Source of the DNA: Selenomonas sputigena_A
GTDB lineage: Bacteria; Bacillota; Negativicutes; Selenomonadales; Selenomonadaceae
Assembly (NCBI RefSeq): GCF_051603425.1
Contig: NZ_CP194411.1
Location: forward strand, 2,294,001 to 2,358,000
Direction of reading: 5' to 3'
DNA: 64,000 nucleotides
In this document: piece after piece, positions 35,687 through 43,787 of the stretch
Layout: every line of letters begins with the position of its first letter
Position numbering within the stretch: the first letter of the stretch is position 1
Translations under genes and position numbers: made by a program
Notes under the pieces: generated by a model
The model's database searches: none
Seen by the model: only the letters and a program-made list of their open reading frames with translations
What the model was told of the DNA's origin: nothing

Positions 35687-37246
35687 TTACTTCGCCGGAC
35701 GGATCTTGTTCGTGATCCAATAGTAGTCGGACGGATACATCGTCGCACCCGTGATCTTCGTCGAGCTGATGATGTTCGTCTCGGGGTAGCCGAGGAAGAG
35801 CGCAGCTGCATCGTTCAAGAGAATCTGCTGCATCTCGATCATGAGCTGACGGCGCTTCGCCGGATCAAACTCGACAGCAAGAGCCGCGCACTTTGCATCG
35901 TACTCGGGGTTGCTGTAGCCCGAACCGTTCTGCTGGTTGTCGCCGTCCTTGTTCGTGCGCCAGTACCAGTTGAGATAAATCTCGGGATCGCCCGTATTTG
36001 CCGTGATGATATTGGAAATCAGCAGGTCATACTCGCCGTTGATACCGATCTTGTCGAGCAGATTGTAGTCGACCGTCTTCACCTTAATGTCGAAACCGAT
36101 CTTCTTGCCGTCCGCCTGCACGGCTTCCGCATAGATCGGCAGTTCGGCGCGGCTGTTGTAGACGATGAAGTCGACGCTCAGAGGCTTGCCGTCCTTGTCG
36201 CGGATGCCGTCGCCGTCCGTATCCTTCCAGCCTGCCTCATCAAGCAGCTTCTTGGCACGCTCGATATCGTAGTGGTTAGGGTCGGAAAGCTGATCAAAAC
36301 CATAATCAAGGGAAGGAGGAACAGGAGCCTTGCCTTCGATGAAGGTGCCCTTCAAGATCACTTCGTTGTACGATTTGCGGTCACACATGCTGATGAACGC
36401 AGCGCGAACCTTGGGATCGCCGAGGATGCCCTTTTCATTGATGCGCGCGAGCACCGTGCGTAGCGAGGCAATCTTGTCGACATGATACTTGCCCGTATCG
36501 TTGAACAAGCCGACGTCGCCCGGGGCGATGTTCACAGCCATGTCCACTTCACCGGACTGGAGCGCCATGGCGCGCGTATTCGGATCGTCGATCGAAGGAA
36601 TCTCCACCGTTTCGAACGGCACCTCGCCGTCCCAGTAATTGGGATTTTTTTTCATGACTGCCTTTTCTTTGACGAAGGATTCGCAGACGTAAGGCCCCGT
36701 GCAGATCGGTCCCTGCTTTGCAAAGTCGCGATCCTTTTCCGCCGACACATCGACGATGAGGAAGAGCGGGTCGGCGAGGTAGCCGGGCATACTCGGCGCC
36801 GGCTTGTCCGTCGTGATGATGAGATTCTGTCCTTCCGCCTTCATCTCCGTGTACTTGAAGAACGTCGCGGCGCGCGTGTTCTTGGCAAAGGCGCGCTCGA
36901 TGGAGGCCTTGACAGCCTCTGCCGTCAGCGGGTTCCCGTTCGAGAACTTCACGCCGTCGCGGATCTTGAACGTCCACGTGAGCTTGTCGTCGCTGATCGT
37001 CCATTTCTCTGCGAGCCACGGCTGGATGTTCATCTTCTCATCAAACTTCGTCAGCGTCTCGCCCATACCGTAGCGCATGACGACCCAGCCGAAAGCATTT
37101 TCCGTCGGCTCAAGAGAGTCCGCGAAGTTCGTCACGCCGACGCGCAAGGTATCCTTCGAAGCCTCTTTGCCGCCGCAGCCTGCGAATACCGCCACGGACA
37201 AACACGCCGCCATGGCAACAGAAAGCAGCTTCTTCCACTTTTTCAT
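35687..37246 (-). CDS. Solute-binding lipoprotein of the Nik/Opp-type importer
   Basis: A 519-aa family 5 extracellular binding protein. A lipoprotein signal (KKLLSVAMAACLSVAVFAGC) puts the mature Cys at residue 24. The motif EKWTISDDKLTWTFKIRDGVKFSNG is the family signature. In this family members bind peptides, nickel or metallophore complexes, or haem. The cobalamin riboswitch in front of the operon suggests cobalt, a cobalt chelate or a corrinoid precursor. It lies between permease and ATPase genes, unlike the A-first order of nikABCDE. Confidence 0.87.
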   Translation of the reverse strand: MKKWKKLLSVAMAACLSVAVFAGCGGKEASKDTLRVGVTNFADSLEPTENAFGWVVMRYGMGETLTKFDEKMNIQPWLAEKWTISDDKLTWTFKIRDGVKFSNGNPLTAEAVKASIERAFAKNTRAATFFKYTEMKAEGQNLIITTDKPAPSMPGYLADPLFLIVDVSAEKDRDFAKQGPICTGPYVCESFVKEKAVMKKNPNYWDGEVPFETVEIPSIDDPNTRAMALQSGEVDMAVNIAPGDVGLFNDTGKYHVDKIASLRTVLARINEKGILGDPKVRAAFISMCDRKSYNEVILKGTFIEGKAPVPPSLDYGFDQLSDPNHYDIERAKKLLDEAGWKDTDGDGIRDKDGKPLSVDFIVYNSRAELPIYAEAVQADGKKIGFDIKVKTVDYNLLDKIGINGEYDLLISNIITANTGDPEIYLNWYWRTNKDGDNQQNGSGYSNPEYDAKCAALAVEFDPAKRRQLMIEMQQILLNDAAALFLGYPETNIISSTKITGATMYPSDYYWITNKIRPAK

Positions 37247-37287
37247 TAAATTTCAGCCTCCTAAAATCATAAGACATCGTAAAACCA

Positions 37288-38100
37288 TCAGCTTGCCTTG
37301 TTTGGATCAAGCCAGTCGCGCAACGCATCTCCCCACAGATTGAACACAGCGACGACGAGGACGATGGCGGCGCCGGGGAACAGCATGAGCCACGGCGCCG
37401 TCTGCAGTGCCTGCCTGCCTTCGTTGAGCATGAGCCCCCATTCCGGCGTCGGCGGTTGCGCGCCAAAGCCCAGGAACGAAAGACCTGCCAGCTCCATCAT
37501 CATCGCCCCGATATCGACGGCTGCCGTCACCAGTATGATGGAAAGGATATTGGGCGCGATATGGCGGAAAAACATCTGCACGGGACGCGTGCCGTTCGTC
37601 ACAGCCGCCGCGATATAATCCTGCTGGCGCACCTTCAGCGTCATGCTGCGCGCCAGGCGTGCATACTTCGTCCAACCGACGGCGACAAGGGCGAGGATGG
37701 CATTGACCACGCTGCCGCCCATCATGCCCGCAATGGCGATCGCCAGCACGATGCCCGGAAAGGCGAGGAACATATCGGCAAAGCGCATGATGATCGTATC
37801 CACCTTGCCGCCGACATAGCCGGCAACGACGCCGATGGCAGAGCCGATGCCGGCGATGAGGATGACGACCGTCAAAGACATGAACACCGATATGCGCGCG
37901 CCGTAAATCACGCGCGTAAAGAGATCGCGCCCGAGTTTATCCGTTCCGAACCAATGCTCGGCGGAAGGCGGCAGAAATGCCTGCTGCATCGACGACTCAT
38001 AGGGATCCTGCGTCAAGATGAAGGGCGCGAGAAGCGCTGTGAGGAAGATCAACCCTGCCAATATGGAATAGAAGCGCAGGAGCTTTGCGTCCTTGCTCAT
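37288..38100 (-). CDS. Nik/Opp-type ABC importer permease (NikC/DppC-like)
   Basis: A 270-aa permease with an N-terminal helix, the WFGTDKLGRDLFTRVIYGARIS segment typical of DppC/NikC, and five more helices. The EAA-like coupling loop is around YIAAAVTNGTRPVQMFFRHIAPN. Its ATG overlaps the preceding permease stop by four bases. Confidence 0.9.
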   Translation of the reverse strand: MSKDAKLLRFYSILAGLIFLTALLAPFILTQDPYESSMQQAFLPPSAEHWFGTDKLGRDLFTRVIYGARISVFMSLTVVILIAGIGSAIGVVAGYVGGKVDTIIMRFADMFLAFPGIVLAIAIAGMMGGSVVNAILALVAVGWTKYARLARSMTLKVRQQDYIAAAVTNGTRPVQMFFRHIAPNILSIILVTAAVDIGAMMMELAGLSFLGFGAQPPTPEWGLMLNEGRQALQTAPWLMLFPGAAIVLVVAVFNLWGDALRDWLDPNKAS

Positions 38101-39041
38101 GATTTCGCCCCCTTCTTCAGGCGCGGATCAAGATATACATAGGACAGATCCACAAGGAAGTTGACCACCATGTAGAAGATGGCTGTCCAGAGAACGAATC
38201 CCTCCAACAACGGATAGTCTCGCATCTCGATCGCCCGCACCGCCAGGCGGCCTATGCCGGGCCAGCCGAAGACGATCTCGACGATCGCCACACCGCCCAA
38301 GAGCCAGCCTAGAGCCAAACCGAAGAGCGTGATGAGCGGCAAAAACGCATTGGGCAGCACATGGCGCCACAGAATGCGCTGCATGGACAGACCGCGAGCC
38401 TTGGCGCCGATGACGTAATCCTGACTGAACTCTTCGAGCACGGCGGTACGCACCTGCCTCGTATACTTGGAAGACAGGAGGATCGCCAGGGTTGCAGACG
38501 GAAGAATCAGCCCTTCCAGAGTGACCTCGCCGCCCGAAATCGGGAACAGTCCCAATTTCAAACCGAAGACAAAGAGAAGCAGCAAGCCGACCCAGAAGCT
38601 TGGCATCGAAACGCCGAGAAAGGACACGCCGCGAATCAAATAATCCGGCCAACGGTTGCGATATAAAGCTGCGATGACTCCGCAAGGCACAGAAACGACG
38701 AGCATCATCAAGGTTGCTGTTCCTGCCAAAAGCAGCGTGCCGAGAAGATTCTGCTCAAGCTTTTCAGCAACCGGCATCTTGGCGGAATAGCTCATGCCCA
38801 TATCGCCATGCAGCAAGCCGGAAAGCCAGTGCAGATACTGCTCATGGAAGGGACGGTCAAGCCCCAATTCGTGACGTGTCTTTTCGATAGTTTCCTGCGA
38901 CACCATCGTATCGCCGGTCTCCAGGATCATCTCTACAGGATCACCGGGAGCGAGATACGTCAGACCGAATGTCAAGAATGTAACGCCCAAAAGCGTGATG
39001 AGCATCTGACACAGGCGACGTATCAAATCTTTTCCTTTCAA
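38097..39041 (-). CDS. Nik/Opp-type ABC importer permease (NikB/DppB-like)
   Basis: A 314-aa permease that is the first gene of the operon. FLTFGLTYLAPGDPVEMI and RHELGLDRPFHEQYLHWLSGLLHGDMG are the family signature, and YVIGAKARGLSMQRILWRHVLPN is the coupling loop. It starts with TTG at 39041 seven bases after GAGG. The upstream 596-bp region holds the riboswitch, terminator and promoter that control the operon. Confidence 0.9.
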   Translation of the reverse strand: MKGKDLIRRLCQMLITLLGVTFLTFGLTYLAPGDPVEMILETGDTMVSQETIEKTRHELGLDRPFHEQYLHWLSGLLHGDMGMSYSAKMPVAEKLEQNLLGTLLLAGTATLMMLVVSVPCGVIAALYRNRWPDYLIRGVSFLGVSMPSFWVGLLLLFVFGLKLGLFPISGGEVTLEGLILPSATLAILLSSKYTRQVRTAVLEEFSQDYVIGAKARGLSMQRILWRHVLPNAFLPLITLFGLALGWLLGGVAIVEIVFGWPGIGRLAVRAIEMRDYPLLEGFVLWTAIFYMVVNFLVDLSYVYLDPRLKKGAKS

Positions 39042-39154
39042 TGCAATACCTCATCTCCTTACAAAATCAAAAATTACTCCTGCAAAATCCTCCCGAAATC
39101 TCAGCGAAGGATTTTTATTCAGAAACGCAGATCTTGCGGCGTTTCCATAAGAAA

Positions 39155-39190
39155 ACCGCATGTCCATCGACCAACGACAGGACATGCGGT
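39155..39190 (-). terminator. Intrinsic terminator downstream of the cobalamin riboswitch
   Basis: ACCGCATGTCC pairs with GGACATGCGGT around a 14-nt loop, followed on the minus strand by TTTCTTATG. It lies between the aptamer and the first permease gene and is the likely expression platform: B12 binding would favour termination. A stem-loop at 39213-39248 (CCAAGG/CCTTGG) is between them. Confidence 0.8.
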
Positions 39191-39289
39191 GCTTCCCACA
39201 AAGCGCGGAATACCAAGGACATATTCCCCCATCGGAATACGCCTTGGCATCCATCTCCCCATCTCTCGTAAGTCAAGCAATGAATCTTA

Positions 39290-39505
39290 TCATAAGCAGG
39301 CTTTCTGGCTCTCGGATCATCGTTTGTTTCCGTCTTCCCGGGTTTTCCCCAGTGACATGTCAGGAAGTGCCGATGCATTCAGCACTTTCATCAGAAACAG
39401 CGATTTCAGCGCTTCCCATGGAAACAAATTCCCCGATTACAGCTGCGGGACAGCATGGGTCTTTCACCCATTTTCCTCTCATCGCTCGCCGATATAGGTC
39501 GGCGA
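39290..39505 (-). ncRNA. Cobalamin riboswitch
   Basis: The minus strand carries the class's conserved elements in order. GGGTGAAAGACCC is at 39458-39470 and CCCGCAGCTGTAA at 39438-39450. GTCACTGGGGAAAACCCGGG and following GAAGAC lie at 39333-39357. The B12 box AGCCAGAAAGCCTGC is at 39297-39311. These match the consensus core for AdoCbl-binding RNAs. The RNA starts shortly after the promoter at 39548 and lies before the Nik/Opp-type importer, with a terminator in between. The remaining stretches of the 596-bp gap (39042-39154, 39506-39547 and 39577-39637) show no gene. Confidence 0.9.
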
Positions 39506-39547
39506 CACTTATGACGTACCGTATGAAGTTTTATATTACTGAAAGTA

Positions 39548-39576
39548 ATTATACATCATATAAAAGTGTGTAGCAA
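39548..39576 (-). promoter_or_regulatory. Sigma-A-type promoter for the riboswitch-importer operon
   Basis: TTGCTA, exactly 17 bases, TATAAT on the minus strand, about 40 bases before the riboswitch core. Confidence 0.7.
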
Positions 39577-39637
39577 GAAAAAGATACAAGATTTTCTTTG
39601 GAAACAACTATTTTGATTTGCAAGAATTACCTTATTT

Positions 39638-40627
39638 TTAATGTTCTAATTGACGATTGAGGAAATCCCGACCAAAAATCTTCAGCGTATAATAAAGTCC
39701 TATGAAAAACGGGATATACTCCGCAATAAGACGCCAGCAAACGGCAAGAATACCAACGGTACCTGCCGGAACGGAATCAGCGAAAAGAAAGACAAAGCCT
39801 CCTTCAGCAATTCCTGAGCCGCCTGGGGTAGGTGTGAAATAGAGCAGCATATTAAGAAAAATCATGCGACCCATGACAGTATACCAATCGGCATCCGTCA
39901 CGCCAAGTCCAAGGAGAAGACACGGTACAATCGCATAGATAAATATGAGACTGAGTCCCGATTCAAAAAAAATGCGTATCATACTTTTAGGCGACGATGC
40001 AAGAAGATGTACACCGGTCTTAATGTCGCGATAAAATGCCATAATTTTTTTTCTGCGTTCGTCCTTTGCATGTTTTGTGAAGCGCAGTACAACATAATCG
40101 AGGACATTCGTACGAGCTGCCGCAACAATCAGCATGATAACGATAAAAGCCGCAATGGAAATCAACATCAATGTATGGTTATCAATCCCTGGCAAAATAC
40201 CTGTATCATGGAGAAAAATGAACGGCATACAACAAATAAGAAAGAGAATCGAAACCAGTGTCCGCACAATGACAAGCACTGTCGCTTTGCCTGCGGGAAT
40301 TCCCGCATGACGCAAAAACATGAGTTGGGCGACTGCCCCTCCCGTTGCGCCAGGTGTCAAAAGCGCAAGAAAGTAGTTACCAAAAACAACTTGTACGGCC
40401 TGGGACAGCGTAATTTTTTCATCTGAAATTTTCACAAGATGCATGAGACGCGTACCGTCAAGCGTCAGCCCAAGTCCCACACAGATAAGCGCAAGTACAA
40501 TCGACCAAGGTTTAAACGCCGTAAGGTTTGTAAGCGTATTGATATCAACAGTGGAATAGATAACCGCACCAGAGATAATGAAAACAAGCAAAAGCGGCAA
40601 AACAAAGCGCTTGCAGAACATCTTCAT
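39638..40627 (-). CDS. UPF0104/lysylphosphatidylglycerol synthase-type transmembrane protein
   Basis: A 329-aa membrane protein with about eight helices. It has the signatures LTPGATGGAVAQLMFLR and YFTPTPGGSGIAEGGFVFLF of the flippase-like domain (LPG_synthase_TM, formerly UPF0104). It has no cytoplasmic aminoacyl-transfer domain, so it probably flips or binds a lipid rather than adding lysine. The ATG at 40627 follows GGAGG by six bases. It comes 44 bases after folE2 and may be the last gene of that transcript. Confidence 0.8.
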   Translation of the reverse strand: MKMFCKRFVLPLLLVFIISGAVIYSTVDINTLTNLTAFKPWSIVLALICVGLGLTLDGTRLMHLVKISDEKITLSQAVQVVFGNYFLALLTPGATGGAVAQLMFLRHAGIPAGKATVLVIVRTLVSILFLICCMPFIFLHDTGILPGIDNHTLMLISIAAFIVIMLIVAAARTNVLDYVVLRFTKHAKDERRKKIMAFYRDIKTGVHLLASSPKSMIRIFFESGLSLIFIYAIVPCLLLGLGVTDADWYTVMGRMIFLNMLLYFTPTPGGSGIAEGGFVFLFADSVPAGTVGILAVCWRLIAEYIPFFIGLYYTLKIFGRDFLNRQLEH

Positions 40628-40671
40628 GCGATACCTCCTCCTGTACAGCTATCAAACATCCGACCATTGAT

Positions 40672-41472
40672 CTACTCACTGTGCCCCACAAACTCCTCAT
40701 GGCTCGCATAAGCACTATGGTTATGAATAGACTCAAAATTCTCGCAAACAACAGAAAACCAATGCAGTCCTTGCAAGGGACGCAAGACAAGCACAATATC
40801 GCGCAGAATATCCTCGACAAACTTCGGCCGCTCATAAGCCTTTTCCGTCACATACTTTTCATCCTCACGTTTCAACAGAGGATAGATCGAACACGAAGCT
40901 TGGTCTTCTACTAAAGCAGCCAAATCCTCGATAAAAATGCATGATGCGGATGGTCTGAATTCGACAACAACTTGTAAAAGACTTCTCTGGTTATGCGCAC
41001 CATAACGCGCAATTGCCTTACTGCACGGACAAAGCGACGTAGCCGGAACGGTGACGCCAAGACGAAACGCCATCGGCTCTCCCGACTTCTTCTCTCCCTC
41101 AAAGAAGCAGTCCAAATCCAGAACAGATTTTTTACCGCTCACAGGTGCCCTTTTAGCAATAAAATATTTGAAAGAAAGCCTCAGTTTTGCTGTTTGTGCC
41201 TCAAGACGAACGAGTGCTTCCTCCAGCATCTCCTCCATCTCTTTTTCTGCCACAGGTTTGTCGCACCAGCGATGAAGAATCTCCAGGAAGCGGCTCATAT
41301 GTGTTCCCTTGTATTCCTTCGGCAAAGAAACGGTAAAACGAATACGTGCCAAAACTTCTTGGAAACCGCCGCACTTCTCTTTGACGCGAAACGGCAGATG
41401 TGCATCCTTGATGCCGACATGCTGTATATCGATACCACGTTCATCCGCATTTTTCTGTATATCTTTCAACAT
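40672..41472 (-). CDS. folE2: GTP cyclohydrolase I type IB (FolE2)
   Basis: Opens GTP to dihydroneopterin triphosphate, the first step of preQ0/queuosine and folate synthesis. The family active-site segment TSLCPCSKAIARYGAHNQRS carries the metal-binding Cys. At 266 aa it matches the type IB family, which can use manganese or other metals instead of zinc. It is directly after queC, and queD-queE are in the same window, so a role in queuosine is likely. Confidence 0.93.
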   Translation of the reverse strand: MLKDIQKNADERGIDIQHVGIKDAHLPFRVKEKCGGFQEVLARIRFTVSLPKEYKGTHMSRFLEILHRWCDKPVAEKEMEEMLEEALVRLEAQTAKLRLSFKYFIAKRAPVSGKKSVLDLDCFFEGEKKSGEPMAFRLGVTVPATSLCPCSKAIARYGAHNQRSLLQVVVEFRPSASCIFIEDLAALVEDQASCSIYPLLKREDEKYVTEKAYERPKFVEDILRDIVLVLRPLQGLHWFSVVCENFESIHNHSAYASHEEFVGHSE

Positions 41473-41488
41473 GATTTTTCATCATCCA

Positions 41489-42163
41489 TCATTTTATTTC
41501 GTATTCAACGGGATCATCAATTCCAGCTTGTTGGAAGCCCTGCAAACGCAGCTTGCAGCTGTCACAGATGCCGCAGGCTTTTTCCCCGCCCTTATAGCAG
41601 CTGTGCGTAAGCTCCAGCGGCGCCTTGAGGCGTACTGCCAGAAGAATAATATCCTTCTTTGAAAGTTGCTGCAAAGGTGTCATGATCTCGATGCGTTCAC
41701 CTTTATGAGCAGCTTTCGTCGAATAATCGGCAAGAATTTGAAAATGGTCGATAAATTCCGGACGGCAGTCCGGATAGCCCGAATAATCAACGCTGTTCAC
41801 ACCAATGTAGATACGATGCGCTCCTATCACTTCAGCATATCCTAAGGCATAGCTGAGAAAAATCAAATTGCGTGCAGGAACATAGGTGATCGGGATATCC
41901 GTACGCGATACTTCTCCCTCGGGCACGTCGATTGCTTTGTCTGTCAACGCCGAACCGCCAATCGTCTCCATATTGGTTTCAATGATAAGATGCTTTTTTA
42001 CGTTATAAAAGGCTGCAACTTTCTGTGCCCCATCGAGTTCTATGCTGTGTCTTTGATGGTAATTGAAACTGATCGGGTAGATCTCAAACCCCTTTTCCGC
42101 AGCCACAGCCATGCAGGTCGTAGAATCAAGCCCACCCGAAAGCAAAACAACCGCTTTTTCCAT
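41489..42163 (-). CDS. queC: 7-cyano-7-deazaguanine synthase QueC
   Basis: Makes preQ0 from carboxydeazaguanine, ammonia and ATP. The PP-loop VVLLSGGLDSTTC is at the N-terminus and the zinc site SCYKGGEKACGICDSCKLR at the C-terminus. The ATG at 42163 follows AGGAGAGG; the frame runs open to 42325 only inside rpe. At 224 aa it is the family length. Confidence 0.95.
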   Translation of the reverse strand: MEKAVVLLSGGLDSTTCMAVAAEKGFEIYPISFNYHQRHSIELDGAQKVAAFYNVKKHLIIETNMETIGGSALTDKAIDVPEGEVSRTDIPITYVPARNLIFLSYALGYAEVIGAHRIYIGVNSVDYSGYPDCRPEFIDHFQILADYSTKAAHKGERIEIMTPLQQLSKKDIILLAVRLKAPLELTHSCYKGGEKACGICDSCKLRLQGFQQAGIDDPVEYEIK

Positions 42164-42173
42164 TTTCCTCTCC

Positions 42174-42818
42174 TTAACCACGAATCGCTTGGACAGCAGC
42201 TTTGATATCGGGCGCGCCATAAACGGCAGAACCGGCAACGAGAACATTGGCTCCCGCTTCGCGCACCAGCGGTGCTGTCTCCGCATTGATGCCGCCGTCA
42301 ACCTCAATATCAAGGATAAAACCATTTTCTTCCACGGTATGACGCAAAATCGAAATTTTTTCCAACATGGAAGGGATAAATTTCTGCCCTCCGAAACCAG
42401 GATTAACTGTCATGATGAGTGCCATATCGATATCTTCCATGAGCTCCTCAAGCATGACCAGCGGCGTCGCAGGATTAAGCGCCACACCCGCCTTGCACCC
42501 CAAAGATTTGATTTGCTGCACAAGGCGGTGTGCATGGCGCACTGCTTCGATGTGAAACGTGATGATATCTGCCCCCGCCTCGGCAAAAGCGATAACCTGT
42601 GTCTCGGGATGCTCCACCATCAAATGCACATCAAAAACCGCCTTGGAACACTTGCGAAGCGATTGCACAACAGGTGAGCCAAGCGTGATATTGGGCACAA
42701 ACGTACCGTCCATGACATCGATGTGTACATACTCCGCACCAGCTTCCTCAATACGTCCGATTTCTTCGGCCAAACGTGCAAAATCAGCAGAAAGAATAGA
42801 CGGTGCAACTTTAATCAT
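42174..42818 (-). CDS. rpe: Ribulose-phosphate 3-epimerase
   Basis: Interconverts ribulose 5-phosphate and xylulose 5-phosphate in the pentose phosphate pathway. Signature segments are VHIDVMDGTFVPNITLG, FDVHLMVEHPE, MTVNPGFGGQKFI and EVDGGIN. At 214 aa it is the normal length. Its ATG overlaps the rsgA stop by four bases, its usual place after prkC-rsgA in Firmicutes. Confidence 0.95.
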   Translation of the reverse strand: MIKVAPSILSADFARLAEEIGRIEEAGAEYVHIDVMDGTFVPNITLGSPVVQSLRKCSKAVFDVHLMVEHPETQVIAFAEAGADIITFHIEAVRHAHRLVQQIKSLGCKAGVALNPATPLVMLEELMEDIDMALIMTVNPGFGGQKFIPSMLEKISILRHTVEENGFILDIEVDGGINAETAPLVREAGANVLVAGSAVYGAPDIKAAVQAIRG

Positions 42819-43696
42819 CGATATACCTTCTTTCTAGCCGCACTTTCCTGCAGCATTTCCAAATACGACGTATAGCGGGACACACTTATTTTCCCCTGAT
42901 TTAGAGCCTCTTTCACAGCACAGCCTGGTTCATGGCTGTGTGTACAAGTATTGAACCGGCATGCATTCAGAAAAGGACGAAATTCCGGAAAGAACGATGC
43001 AAGTTCGGCCGGCGTGATATCGGCCAATTCTGTCGCACTAAATCCCGGTGTATCAACGAGAAAGCCATCAACAAACGGCAGAAGCTGTGCAACCCGCGTT
43101 GTATGACGCCCACGCTTTATTTTCTCGCTTACAGAGCCGATCGAAAGATACCATCCCGGTGATATTGCATTTAAAAGCGAAGACTTGCCAACACCGGAAG
43201 GACCGGCAAAAACACTCGTCTTGCCCGTCACTGTTCTTTTCAGTTTTTCAATGCCCTTGCCTGTTTGAGCAGAGAGAGAAAGCACATCATAGCCAATCGC
43301 CGTATAGGAATCGATAATTTTTTGTAAATCAGGTGCGCCTTCTGTTACTAAATCTGATTTGTTGATACAGAGAAGAATGTGTCTTATACCTGACCATTCG
43401 GCAAGAACAAGAAACCGATCGACCAGTACTTCATTGATGTCGGGATGGCATGCAGCGAAGACGAGCACAACTTGATCAACATTGGCAACGGCAGGGCGGC
43501 GCAAGAGGTTTTTTCTCTCGCCACGCCGCTCTATAACACCCGTACCATCCGAAAGAAGTTCAAGTTCCACCTCGTCGCCGGGCACAACAGCGATACGAGC
43601 CTTCTTGAGCCGCCCACGCAATTTGGTAGCAACAATTCCTTCTGCCGTATCAACATAGAAAAAGCTATTCTGGGCTCTGAGCACTGTTCCCTTCAA
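42815..43696 (-). CDS. rsgA: Ribosome small-subunit GTPase RsgA
   Basis: A circularly permuted GTPase that checks late 30S assembly. The N-terminal OB domain precedes G4 (NKSD), G1 (AGPSGVGKSSLLN) and G3 (DTPGF). The C-terminal zinc site is CRFNTCTHSHEPGC. The start is TTG at 43696, seven bases after GGAGGG, giving 293 aa as in the family; the open frame runs on upstream into the gap after prkC. Confidence 0.94.
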   Translation of the reverse strand: MKGTVLRAQNSFFYVDTAEGIVATKLRGRLKKARIAVVPGDEVELELLSDGTGVIERRGERKNLLRRPAVANVDQVVLVFAACHPDINEVLVDRFLVLAEWSGIRHILLCINKSDLVTEGAPDLQKIIDSYTAIGYDVLSLSAQTGKGIEKLKRTVTGKTSVFAGPSGVGKSSLLNAISPGWYLSIGSVSEKIKRGRHTTRVAQLLPFVDGFLVDTPGFSATELADITPAELASFFPEFRPFLNACRFNTCTHSHEPGCAVKEALNQGKISVSRYTSYLEMLQESAARKKVYR

Positions 43697-43787
43697 CAAA
43701 CTGCCCTCCCGTCCTTCTTCGCTGCAATTTCGGCATCTTGCCGGTCTATTATATGCCAAACATTCAACCCTATTTTCGCCTACTATT

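Noticed and set aside
35612..37249. Two plus-strand ORFs (283 and 255 codons) antisense to the binding lipoprotein gene
   Set aside because: They arise from the high GC content of this gene; composition is Arg/Val/Asp-biased with no domain.
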